In this document: piece after piece, positions 54,620 through 62,948 of the stretch
Layout of the letters: each line of letters opens with the position of its first letter
Numbering within the stretch: position 1 is the stretch's first letter
Assembly: GCA_938027685.1 (NCBI GenBank)
Contig: CALJAM010000026.1
Span: forward strand, 1 to 64,000
Direction of reading: 5' to 3'
Source: an uncultured Bryobacteraceae bacterium
GTDB taxonomy: Bacteria; Acidobacteriota; Terriglobia; Bryobacterales; Bryobacteraceae
Length of the DNA: 64,000 nt
Program-made: the position numbers and the translations under genes
Notes under the pieces: generated by a model
The model's database searches: none
The model's input: only the letters and a program-made list of their open reading frames with translations
Told to the model about the DNA's origin: nothing

Positions 54620-56908
54620 ATGCGTGAAGAATCGCCCTCCCAGTCTTCCCCGCCCGACGACCTTACGCTCCAGCGCGCGGCTGCGCTGTGGGGCGTCCTG
54701 CCCGAGTACGAAGACGTCATGGGCGTCAAGCACGCGCCTACCCGCCGGACCCAGATCGCCATCCTGAAGGCGCTGGGCGTTCCCGCCGACGACGAGCGCT
54801 CGCTGCGAAAGGCGATCGAGCAGCGGCTTCTCGAGGAGTGGGAAAAGCCGGTCGTGGAAACACTCGTCATCCTGGAGGGCGCCAGAGAATTTCCGCTGCA
54901 CGTCCCTGCCGCCGAGCGTGAGGGGGAGGTTTCCGTTGTGGTTCAATGCGAGGATGGTTGGCGGCAGCAGCGGCGCCTCCCCCTGGCCGACCTGCGCGAG
55001 CTGGCTCGAACCGAGATCCGCGGCCGCGACTTCGTGCGCCTGGCGGCGCCGCTCCCCCCCGGTCTGCCCCTCGGCTATCACGAGCTGCGCGTGGTGCTGC
55101 GCGCCGGTCGTCGGCGCCGCAGCGCGCGCTCGCGTCTCATCGTTTGCCCGCACCGTGTCTACGAGCCCGCCGGCCTGGACGGCGAAAGGCGCGCCGCCGG
55201 GCTGGCCGTCAGCCTCTACGGGCTGCGATCGGCACGCAACTGGGGCTGCGGCGACTTCACCGATCTGCAAGCGTTGATCGACTGGCTGGCGCAGGAAACG
55301 CCGGTCAGCTTCGTGGGATTGAACCCGCTGCACGCCATCGCCAACCGCCAGCCGTACAACACCAGCCCTTATCTGCCTTCCTCGGTCTATTACCGAAATC
55401 CGATTTACCTGGACGTCGAACGGATCGAGGATTTCCGGCGTTCCCGCCGCGCGCAGCGCTGGTTCCGCCGGCCCGAGATCCAGCAGGAACTCGAACGGCT
55501 GCGGAGCGCCGATCTCATCGAGTACGAGCGGGCCTGGGCGCTGAAGCTGCGGGCCCTGAAACTGGCTTTCGTGGAGTTTCTGCGGCGCGAGTGGCGGACC
55601 GGCTCGGCTCGCGCCGCGGAATTCAGGGCCTGGTGCCGGGCCGAAGGTGAAATGCTCGAGCGCTTCGCCGTGTATTGCGCGCTGGACGAGTGGATCCGCA
55701 GGCGTCATGCCGGCGTGTGGGTATGGCCCGACTGGCCCGCGCCGTACCGCGACCCGCGCTCGCGCGCCGTGCGCGAGTTCCGAAAAAAACACTGGCGTAG
55801 TGTTCTGTTTTATTGCTGGCTGCAGTGGGAGACCGATCGGCAACTGGCTGCCGCCCAGACTCATGCTTTGCAGCGCGGCCTCACTCTGGGCCTCTATCAC
55901 GATCTGGCTCTGGCCACGGACCGCTGTGGCGCCGATTTCTGGGCCTACCGCACGCTCTACGTTTCCGGTTGCCGCGTGGGCGCGCCCCCGGACGACTTCT
56001 CCCCTAGCGGCCAGGACTGGTCCTTTCCGCCCGTCGATGTGGATCGACTCCGACGCGACGGCTACCGCCTGTTCATCGCCGCCATCCGCAAGAACTGCGC
56101 TCACGGCGGCGCGCTGAGGCTGGATCACGTCATGCGGCTCTTCCGGCTCTACTGGATCCCGGAGGGCCATACGGCCGTCGAGGGCGCTTACTTGCGCCAG
56201 CCGCACGAGGATCTGCTGCCCATTCTTGCCCTGGAAAGCGTGCGCAACCGGGTGGTCATCGTGGGCGAGGATCTAGGTACGGTGTCGCCGGAGATCCGCG
56301 CCGAGCTTGCCCGCTGGGGCGTGCTCGGCTACCGCGTACCCTATTTCGAAAAACACCCCGACGGACGCTTCCGCAGACCCGAGCAGTACCCCGAGCAGAG
56401 TCTGGTTTGCTCGACCACGCACGATTTACCCACGCTGGCCGGCTTCTGGCTGTCCCGCGACATTGAGGCGCGTCGCCAGGCCCGCTTGATCGACGAGGAA
56501 ACCGCTCGCCGCCAACGCGCCGACCGGGAGGCGGACAAGCAGCGCCTGCTGGACCTGCTGCACGAGCTCGGCCTGCTGCCCGAATGGTTTCCGCGTCGGG
56601 CGGAGCTGGCGCCGGAGTGGGCAGGGGAACTGCACAATGCGATGGTCGGTTTGGTGAGCCTTTCGGCCTCGCGCCTGATGGTGCTGACCATCGAAGACCT
56701 GTTCAAAGAAACGGACCAGCAGAATTTACCCGCCTCAACCTGGCAGTACCCAAATTGGCGGCGGAAGACGCGATTGGCGCTGGAGGAGTTGGGCAGCCTC
56801 CCGTTTGCGCGGGATTGTACGCGTATGTTCCGCGAATGGGTGCGAAGGTCGGGGCGGGGCAGGCGCCCCGTGGCGCTGGCGCAGCAGCGCCCAACTGGGT
56901 CAGAATAA
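54620..56908 (+). CDS. malQ: 4-alpha-glucanotransferase (GH77)
   Basis: 762 residues from ATG 54620; the start is not fixed by a clear ribosome site. About 200 N-terminal residues form a beta-rich extension as in E. coli MalQ. The GH77 barrel follows with YGLRSARNWGCGDFTDL, GLNPLHAIANRQPYNTSPYL, the nucleophile Asp in LRLDHVMRLFRLYWIP, the acid Glu in VVIVGEDLGTVSPEI and CSTTHDLPTLAGFW. It transfers maltosyl or longer units between glucans (glycogen and maltodextrin metabolism). It lies 6 bp ahead of the PAP2 gene, though its function has no clear tie to the lipid genes downstream. Confidence 0.94.
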   Translation: MREESPSQSSPPDDLTLQRAAALWGVLPEYEDVMGVKHAPTRRTQIAILKALGVPADDERSLRKAIEQRLLEEWEKPVVETLVILEGAREFPLHVPAAEREGEVSVVVQCEDGWRQQRRLPLADLRELARTEIRGRDFVRLAAPLPPGLPLGYHELRVVLRAGRRRRSARSRLIVCPHRVYEPAGLDGERRAAGLAVSLYGLRSARNWGCGDFTDLQALIDWLAQETPVSFVGLNPLHAIANRQPYNTSPYLPSSVYYRNPIYLDVERIEDFRRSRRAQRWFRRPEIQQELERLRSADLIEYERAWALKLRALKLAFVEFLRREWRTGSARAAEFRAWCRAEGEMLERFAVYCALDEWIRRRHAGVWVWPDWPAPYRDPRSRAVREFRKKHWRSVLFYCWLQWETDRQLAAAQTHALQRGLTLGLYHDLALATDRCGADFWAYRTLYVSGCRVGAPPDDFSPSGQDWSFPPVDVDRLRRDGYRLFIAAIRKNCAHGGALRLDHVMRLFRLYWIPEGHTAVEGAYLRQPHEDLLPILALESVRNRVVIVGEDLGTVSPEIRAELARWGVLGYRVPYFEKHPDGRFRRPEQYPEQSLVCSTTHDLPTLAGFWLSRDIEARRQARLIDEETARRQRADREADKQRLLDLLHELGLLPEWFPRRAELAPEWAGELHNAMVGLVSLSASRLMVLTIEDLFKETDQQNLPASTWQYPNWRRKTRLALEELGSLPFARDCTRMFREWVRRSGRGRRPVALAQQRPTGSE

Positions 56909-56914
56909 CTGCGA

Positions 56915-57850
56915 ATGCCCCAGGTTCTGGCGGAACGGCTTTGGTCGGCATGGTCGCGCGCAGCAGCCCTGGCATGGCGGCCCGTGGATACCCTCATGGC
57001 CGCTTACCTGCTGACGACCGGGCTGCTTATCGGCTGGAATTACAGCCGTGTTCCCGCCGCCGGGCCCTTGTTGGCGCTACACGCGGCGGGCATCGTCCTG
57101 ATCGGCCTGCTCGCTCGCTCCGAGCTGACGCGCCGCGCGGGTGCGGTGTGGTTCCTCCGGCATTGGTACCCGCTGCTGTATCTGCCGGCTTGTTACAAGG
57201 AAATGGCGCTCCTGATCCCTGCCATCCGCCGGACCGATTACGATGCGGTGCTGGCGCGGTTCGATTTGGCGCTGTGGGGCGTCCATCCAACGCTGTGGCT
57301 CGAATCCTTCCAGCGCCCCTGGCTGACTGAGTTCCTGCAAGTCGTCTACACGCTGTTTTTCGCGGCCATCCTGGTGGTGGCGGGAATCCTGTGGCGGAGG
57401 AGAGCCATCGAGGAATTCCGCGCTTACGCTCTTGCCGTTTCGCTGGGGTTCCTTGCCTCCTTTGTCGGTTATTTCGCGGTGCCGGTCCGAGGCCCCCGGT
57501 TTCTTCTGGCCGATCTGTACCGGACGCCGCTCGAAGGGCTATGGTTTTTCGGCCCCTTGCGGGCGGGACTTGACTGGCTGGAATCCGTCCACTACGACTG
57601 CTTCCCCAGCGGCCATGTCGCACTGACGCTGATCGCCTGGTGGGGCGCCCGGCGGCTGTCCCGCGGCTGGGGCCGGCTCTACGCGCCCTACACCGCGCTG
57701 ATGGTCCTCGCGACCGTTTATCTCCGCTACCATTACACGGTAGACCTGCTGGCGGGCGCGGCGCTCGCCGCGGCGGTTCTGGCCGTGACGCCGCAGGCCG
57801 CGAAGGGGCGCGTAATTGGTCGCCATCGAAAGGGTGCAGAGCCGGCGTAG
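56915..57850 (+). CDS. Aur1/PAP2_3-like membrane phosphatase or phosphotransferase
   Basis: 311 residues with about seven hydrophobic segments. The acid-phosphatase motifs are YDCFPSGHVALTL and RYHYTVDLLAGAALA, each with its catalytic His, near residues 227-235 and 273-283. The first PAP2 motif (KxxxxxxRP) is replaced by VPVRGPRF, and the N-terminal part has AVLARFDLALWGVHPTLWL with FLQVVYTLFFAAILVV, as in the PAP2_3 family that includes inositol-phosphorylceramide synthases (Aur1). The next three genes point to sphingolipid synthesis, so a head-group transfer to ceramide is a fair hypothesis. It overlaps the acyltransferase gene by 35 bp. Confidence 0.82.
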   Translation: MPQVLAERLWSAWSRAAALAWRPVDTLMAAYLLTTGLLIGWNYSRVPAAGPLLALHAAGIVLIGLLARSELTRRAGAVWFLRHWYPLLYLPACYKEMALLIPAIRRTDYDAVLARFDLALWGVHPTLWLESFQRPWLTEFLQVVYTLFFAAILVVAGILWRRRAIEEFRAYALAVSLGFLASFVGYFAVPVRGPRFLLADLYRTPLEGLWFFGPLRAGLDWLESVHYDCFPSGHVALTLIAWWGARRLSRGWGRLYAPYTALMVLATVYLRYHYTVDLLAGAALAAAVLAVTPQAAKGRVIGRHRKGAEPA

Positions 57851-58928
57851 CCGGCGCGAATTCATCGAGTTCCCGTATCGCCACTACCGCTACGATCCCC
57901 ATTGGGTCCCCCCGCTGCGCGTCGAGCAGCGTGCGCTGTTCGACGTGCAGCGTCATCCCTTCTACCGTGAGGCGGAGATGGAACGGTTCCTCGCCGTGTC
58001 GGATGGGCGGACTGTCGGCCGCATCGCCGCCATCATCGACCACCGCTACATCCGTCATCAGGGCGAGACGGCGGGTTGGTTCGGCTTCTTCGAGACGGAA
58101 GAGGATCCCCAGATCGTGGCTGCGCTGGTGCAAGCCGCCTCGGACTGGCTGGTTCGCCGCGGCATCCGCGTCATGCGGGGGCCCATGAATCCTTCGGCCA
58201 ACTACGAATGCGGCCTGCTGGTGGAGGGCTTCGATTCGCCGCCCTACGTGATGATGCCCTACAATCCGCCGTACTACGGGCGGCTTTTGGAACAGGTCGG
58301 GCTGCGAAAGGCCCGGGATCTCTACGCGTACCACACGACGGCGACCGAGATCCAGCTCGCGCGGGCCGAGCGTTTGGCCGAGCGCGCCGCCCATGAACAC
58401 GGAGTGCGGGTGCGCCCGGTGCGCCTGAAGGAGTTCCAGGCGGAGCTGGAACGCTTCTTCCAGGTTTACAACGCCGCCTGGAGCCGCAACTGGGGGTTCG
58501 CGCCCATGAGCCGGGAGGAAATGGAGTATCTCGGCAGGCAGATGCGACCCATACTGGATCCCAACCTGGCCTTGCTGGCCGAGGTGCACGGGCGGGCGGT
58601 GGGCTGCGCGCTGGCGCTGCCGGACATCAACCAGGCGCTGCGCCATGCCCGCGGTCGCCTGTTTCCACTCGGGCTCCTCAGGATCCTGTATCATAAGCGT
58701 GCCATCCGGCGGATGCGCGTGCTGATCCTGGGTGTGCTGGAAGAGTACCGAACCATGGGCGCCGCCGCCGCCCTTTATGCCGCCCTGTTCCGCAACGGGC
58801 GGCGGGCTGGCTACGAGGAAGGTGAATTCTCCTGGGTGCTCGAAGATAATGTGATGATGAACCGTTCGCTCGAGGCGCTTGGCGCCCGGCGTTACAAGAC
58901 CTACCGCATCTACGAGTGGAAAGGGTGA
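57816..58928 (+). CDS. GNAT-fold acyltransferase, candidate bacterial ceramide synthase
   Basis: 370 residues, starting at TTG 57816 eight bases after GAAGGGG. The N-terminus RREFIEFPYRHYRYDPHWVP followed by PLRVEQRALFDVQRHPFY, and the phrase FLAVSDGRTVGRIAAIID, mark a large GNAT-type family often annotated as N-acetyltransferase. The C-terminal GNAT half has LALLAEVHGRAVGCALALPD and EYRTMGAAAALYAALFRNGR. Members near serine palmitoyltransferase genes, as in Caulobacter bCerS, acylate the sphingoid amine to ceramide. Here the SPT-like gene follows after 4 bp, so that role is likely, though inferred from context. Confidence 0.8.
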   Translation: MVAIERVQSRRSRREFIEFPYRHYRYDPHWVPPLRVEQRALFDVQRHPFYREAEMERFLAVSDGRTVGRIAAIIDHRYIRHQGETAGWFGFFETEEDPQIVAALVQAASDWLVRRGIRVMRGPMNPSANYECGLLVEGFDSPPYVMMPYNPPYYGRLLEQVGLRKARDLYAYHTTATEIQLARAERLAERAAHEHGVRVRPVRLKEFQAELERFFQVYNAAWSRNWGFAPMSREEMEYLGRQMRPILDPNLALLAEVHGRAVGCALALPDINQALRHARGRLFPLGLLRILYHKRAIRRMRVLILGVLEEYRTMGAAAALYAALFRNGRRAGYEEGEFSWVLEDNVMMNRSLEALGARRYKTYRIYEWKG

Positions 58929-58932
58929 ACCG

Positions 58933-60213
58933 ATGAGCTCGGACGCTGGCAGCGCAACCCCAGGCCAGGCGATCATCGCCCGGCCGGACCTTTTCGAGAA
59001 GTGCCGTAACTACGGTCGCATGGTGGGGGGCCACTTCATGAGGCCCCAGGACGCCAAGGCCGCGGGTCTATACACCTATTTCGAGGTCTTCGGGCCGCGC
59101 GAGGGCTGTCGGCCCGGGGAAGTCCGCTGGGGCGACCGAACCGTGCTGATGTTCGGCTCCAACGACTACCTTGATCTGATCAACCATCCCCGGGTCAAGG
59201 AAGCCGCCATGGAAGCCGTCAGGCGCTACGGCAGCGGGTGCAGCGGCTCCCGCCTGCTGAACGGGACGCTGGACCTGCACGTGCGCCTGGAAGCGGAGCT
59301 GGCCGCCTTCGTGGGCAAGCAGGCGGCGATGACTTTCGGCACGGGGTTTCAGACCAACTACGCCACCCTCAGCGGCTTGACCGAAAAGGGCGACGTGCTG
59401 GTGTGCGACCACAACCTTCATGCCAGCCTCGTCGAAGGCGCGCTGCGCTCAGGCGCCCGCAAGGTGCGCTTCCGCCACAACGACATGGACCATCTGGAGC
59501 GCTGCCTGAAAGCCTGCGCTCCGGACGAGCGCATTCTCATCGTCAGCGAGAGCGTCTTCAGCATGGAGGGCGACGTAGCCGATCTGCGCAACACCGTGCG
59601 GCTGGCCCGGCAGTACCACGCGCGGGTGTTCGTCGACGAGGCCCACGGCATCGGCGTCTTCGGCCCTACCGGCGCGGGCGTGGCCGAAGAGCAGGGCGTG
59701 CTGCCCGAGGTGGACATCGTCATGGGTACCTTCAGCAAGTCCTTCGCCTCCGTGGGCGGGTTCGTGGCCGCCGAGCAGGACGTCATCGAGTACCTTCGCC
59801 ACACCACGCGCGGCTTCGTCTTCTCGGCGGCTCTGCCGCCGGCCTCGGTGGCCGCGGTGTTGGCCGCACTCGAGATCATCCGCCAGGAGCCGGAGCGGCG
59901 CCTGCGTCTGCTGCGCACGGCGCAACGGTTGCGCAACGAGCTGCGCTCGCGCGGCTTCTGGGTCTACGATGGCCAGACGCCTATCGTCCCGGTGGTGATC
60001 CCCAACGAGCTGGATCTGTTCCGCGTGGTGCGCGCGCTGCTGGAGGAGGGCATTTATGTGAACCCCGTGCTCAAGCCGGCCGCTTCGCAAAATCTCGTTC
60101 GCATCTCCTGCACCGCCGCCCACACCGACGCCCACGTGGATCGGCTGGTGGAAACGCTGGTCGCCGTCACGCGACGCCTGAATATCGACCTGACGCCTGC
60201 ACAAGCGATATGA
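58933..60213 (+). CDS. Serine-palmitoyltransferase-like alpha-oxoamine synthase
   Basis: 426 residues from ATG 58933 after AAGGGTGA. PLP-dependent fold type I, alpha-oxoamine synthase family: FGSNDYLDLINHPRVKEAA, YGSGCSGSRLLNGTLDLHVR, VFVDEAHGIGVFGPTGAG and the PLP Lys in GTFSKSFASVGGF. The long N-terminus before the core (YTYFEVFGPREG) is typical of serine palmitoyltransferases rather than of KBL or BioF. SPT condenses L-serine with an acyl thioester to 3-ketosphinganine, the first step of sphingolipid synthesis. It is coupled to the carbamoyltransferase gene (ATGA overlap). A 3-keto reductase is not in the window. Confidence 0.88.
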   Translation: MSSDAGSATPGQAIIARPDLFEKCRNYGRMVGGHFMRPQDAKAAGLYTYFEVFGPREGCRPGEVRWGDRTVLMFGSNDYLDLINHPRVKEAAMEAVRRYGSGCSGSRLLNGTLDLHVRLEAELAAFVGKQAAMTFGTGFQTNYATLSGLTEKGDVLVCDHNLHASLVEGALRSGARKVRFRHNDMDHLERCLKACAPDERILIVSESVFSMEGDVADLRNTVRLARQYHARVFVDEAHGIGVFGPTGAGVAEEQGVLPEVDIVMGTFSKSFASVGGFVAAEQDVIEYLRHTTRGFVFSAALPPASVAAVLAALEIIRQEPERRLRLLRTAQRLRNELRSRGFWVYDGQTPIVPVVIPNELDLFRVVRALLEEGIYVNPVLKPAASQNLVRISCTAAHTDAHVDRLVETLVAVTRRLNIDLTPAQAI

Positions 60214-61787
60214 TCATCCTGGGCATCGGGGGCATCCTCAGCGAGGCCGCAGCCGCCGTTCTCAAGGATGGGATGCTCGCCGGCGCCGCCGAGCAGCGCA
60301 AGCTCGTCCGCCGTCTGCGCCCCGGAGAGCTGCCCGAGGAGGCCATCGCCTGCTGCCTTTCGATGGCGGGCGTCGGCCCGAACGAGGTGGACTGCGTGGC
60401 GGTGGCGCGGCCGCTGGCCATCGGCCCTGAGGCGTCCATGCACTTGCAACTGCGGGCACGCTTCCCCGGCAGCCGCATCGTGGTCGTCGACCACCACACG
60501 GCCCACGCCGCCTCGGCCTATTTCGCCTCGCCCTTCGAAGAGGCCGTCGTGCTCACATTGGATGCCACGGGCGACTACCGTTGCGGCGCGCGCTGGATCG
60601 CTGCGGACAACAGCCTCACTCTGGACAAGGAACTCTATTACCCGGACTCGCTGGGCGACCTTTACGCTCGCGTGACCGCTCTGCTCGGATTCGAAGCTCA
60701 CGCCGACGAGCATAAGGTGCAATGGCTTTCGGCGCAGGGCGACGACCGTTTTGAGCCGTTGTTTACCGAGATCCTGGGCATGGGCGACGGCGACTGGCCG
60801 CGCCTGGATCGCTCCTATTTCGACAGCGAACGTCTCGGACGCGGCGGCTTCAGCGCACGCTTTTACCGGCGGCTGGGTCTTGCGGACGGCGCTCCTATAC
60901 CTGAATCCCTTCGCGCGGCGGTCGCCGGCGGGTTGCAGCGCGCGATCGAGCGGGCCGTGCTGTGCATGGCAGGCAGCGGGCGCAACCTCTGCCTGGCGGG
61001 AGGGTTGGCGCACAACGCCTTGCTGGTGGCCGCGCTGGAGCAGTCGGGCCGCTGGGAAAACGTCTTCGTGCAGCCCGCTGCGGGCAACGCAGGAACCGCG
61101 CTGGGCGCCGCCTTCTGGGCCTGGCACAACGTTTACGGGGAGCGGCAACGCGCGGGCATCGGCAACCTCTGCCTAGGTCCGGAATACGACGCTGAGCAGA
61201 TCAAGCAGGTGCTCGAGAACTGCAAACTGCGTTTTCGCTACCTGCTCACCACCGAGGAGCTGATCGAAACCGCCGTGCGCGAGTTGGGCGACAACAAGAT
61301 CATTGCCTGGATGCACGGTCGCATGGAGTTCGGCCCGCGCGCCTTGGGCAATCGCAGCATCCTGGCCTCGCCGCTCGATCCTTACTCCACCGAGAATCTC
61401 AACATTTACATCAAGCACCGCGAGCCCTTCCGCAAGTTCGCCGCCTCCGTGCCCGCCGAACTGGCAGGCGAGTACTTCCAGGTCGGACCGAACGCCCGCT
61501 TCCTCGCCACGGTGGGGCGTGTGCGCCCGGCGCACCGGAAAACCTTCGCGAGCGCCCTGCTCGACGAAGACCGCATCCGCGTCCACACCGTCTCCGAGCA
61601 GGACAATCCGCTCTACTGGCGCCTGCTGCACGCCGCCGGCAAAGTCACGGGACTGCCCGTGCTCTACAACACCTCGTTCAACCTGTTCGGGGATCCCCTG
61701 GTCTGCACGCCGCGCGACGCCGTGCGCAGCTTTTACTCCTCGGGCATTGATTCCATGTTCGTCGGCCAGTTCTGGCTTCAGAAGTGA
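60210..61787 (+). CDS. NodU/CmcH-type carbamoyltransferase
   Basis: 525 residues from the ATG that overlaps the SPT stop. The N-terminal ASKHA-like domain has VVDHHTAHAASAYFASPFEE (the HxxxH metal/active-site pattern), LTLDATGDYR and AHADEHKVQWLSAQG; then LCLAGGLAHNALLVAAL. The C-terminal Sua5/YrdC-like carbamoyl-adenylate part has WMHGRMEFGPRALGNRSILA, RKFAASVPAE and PVLYNTSFNLFGDPLVCTPR. Such enzymes carbamoylate hydroxyl groups of sugars or antibiotics with carbamoyl phosphate and ATP. A place in a sphingolipid-type operon is unusual and suggests a carbamoylated lipid head group. Confidence 0.9.
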   Translation: MIILGIGGILSEAAAAVLKDGMLAGAAEQRKLVRRLRPGELPEEAIACCLSMAGVGPNEVDCVAVARPLAIGPEASMHLQLRARFPGSRIVVVDHHTAHAASAYFASPFEEAVVLTLDATGDYRCGARWIAADNSLTLDKELYYPDSLGDLYARVTALLGFEAHADEHKVQWLSAQGDDRFEPLFTEILGMGDGDWPRLDRSYFDSERLGRGGFSARFYRRLGLADGAPIPESLRAAVAGGLQRAIERAVLCMAGSGRNLCLAGGLAHNALLVAALEQSGRWENVFVQPAAGNAGTALGAAFWAWHNVYGERQRAGIGNLCLGPEYDAEQIKQVLENCKLRFRYLLTTEELIETAVRELGDNKIIAWMHGRMEFGPRALGNRSILASPLDPYSTENLNIYIKHREPFRKFAASVPAELAGEYFQVGPNARFLATVGRVRPAHRKTFASALLDEDRIRVHTVSEQDNPLYWRLLHAAGKVTGLPVLYNTSFNLFGDPLVCTPRDAVRSFYSSGIDSMFVGQFWLQK

Positions 61788-61799
61788 GACGTTCCCCGG

Positions 61800-62856
61800 T
61801 CACGCAGCGCCGCGGGCCCGAGCGATCACGCCCCGCGTGTGTTCGGCCGCCAGCCGTGCGCCGGCATCCACGTAGTCGATGCTCACTGTCCGGCCGTGGA
61901 CGACCGGCAGCGGGTGGCAAAGCTCCTAGTTCATCCAACCTCGGCAACCGATCTCGCAAAGGGCGCCCGCGAAGGCCGGGTGGTAATCGCTGGCCGAATC
62001 CTCGTAGCCGAACCTCTCGTAACGGCCGTCTGGGAGGGGGCGCAGTGAAGCCCTGCGTATAGGGCCGGCTGGGTCGACTCGTTCGTATTCCCCGCCGAAG
62101 TGTGATTGCACCGGAAGATCCCCCGTTTCGAGCACCGCGCGCCGCACGTTAGCCGGATTCTTGTTCTTGAGGATGGGTGCGTCGAGGCAGGCCTTCAGGT
62201 GAGGCGAATCGACCTCGCGGATCATGCGTAGCATCTGCCGGTAGTTGTCGATCAGGGGCTTGTGATGGTGAAGCGCCGGCGTGACGCCGAAATCGCCGGC
62301 GTAACGCGCCGCCTCGACCAGGCACTGGCGGCACCACTGCCAAGCCTGCTCCACCGGCACGCCCTCGTGCGCCGCATCCCAGGTGCGCCGGGCCACGTCG
62401 TAGCGGCCGCCGCCTTGGGGCGCCTTCACGGCCCCCGGCCACGCCGGAAAGAACGCGCAGGACGCGTGCGCTGAAGTCGGCCGTCATGCGGATCATCTCG
62501 CGCACCCAGGCGAGTTGCGCCTCGCGGTGTTCGGGGATGGAGCTACTGAAGTCGGTATTAGCCGCCACACCCGCAATCGCGATCCCACGGTCCTCGGCGT
62601 ATTGTCGCAGCTTGCGGCAACGCTCGGTCGTCCAGAGCAGGGGGCACCCGTGCGGGCGTTTGCCGTCGGTTTCGATTCCCTGGTAGCCGAAACGGCGCGC
62701 CCGCTCGACGAGCCGCTCCCACGTCAGCGCTTCGCCGCGATACCACAGCCCGAGATACGTGATGCTATAAAGGCCGATCTTGATCTCTGCGGGCGGAGGC
62801 GGAGCGGCGGCGGCCGTTGCGCCCAAGAGTTGCCGCCGTGTGAAGTCGCGCGGCAT
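61800..62856 (-). pseudogene. Tat-exported sugar-phosphate isomerase/epimerase-like gene with frameshift and internal stop
   Basis: The frame opens at ATG 62856 with a twin-arginine signal (TRRQLLGATA) and a TIM-barrel of the xylose-isomerase/AP-endonuclease-2 kind (IKIGLYSITYLGLWYRGEAL, RARRFGYQGIETDGKR). Near 62448-62454 the frame breaks: removing one base of GTTCTTTCC restores RVFPAWPGAVKAPQGGGRYD. The second frame goes on (GVTPALHHHKPLIDN, LKACLDAPI, VQSHFGGEYERV) until TAG at 61926-61928, right where the family has a Tyr before E(L/M)C. After this stop the same frame runs 41 more codons (ELCHPLPVVHGRTVSIDYVD) to TGA 61800-61802. Two independent lesions argue for a real pseudogene rather than one sequencing error. 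Confidence 0.8.
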
Positions 62857-62948
62857 GGCCTAACCTCGATGCCTGCCATCCCAGCCCGGACCTGTGCCCC
62901 GAGCGACCGCCGCCGGCAGGCTGGAAGGCCGAGACGACCTTGCAGAAG

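Noticed and set aside
61926-61928. TAG read as an amino acid (pyrrolysine or suppression)
   Set aside because: The gene also has a frameshift upstream, so decay is the simpler explanation.
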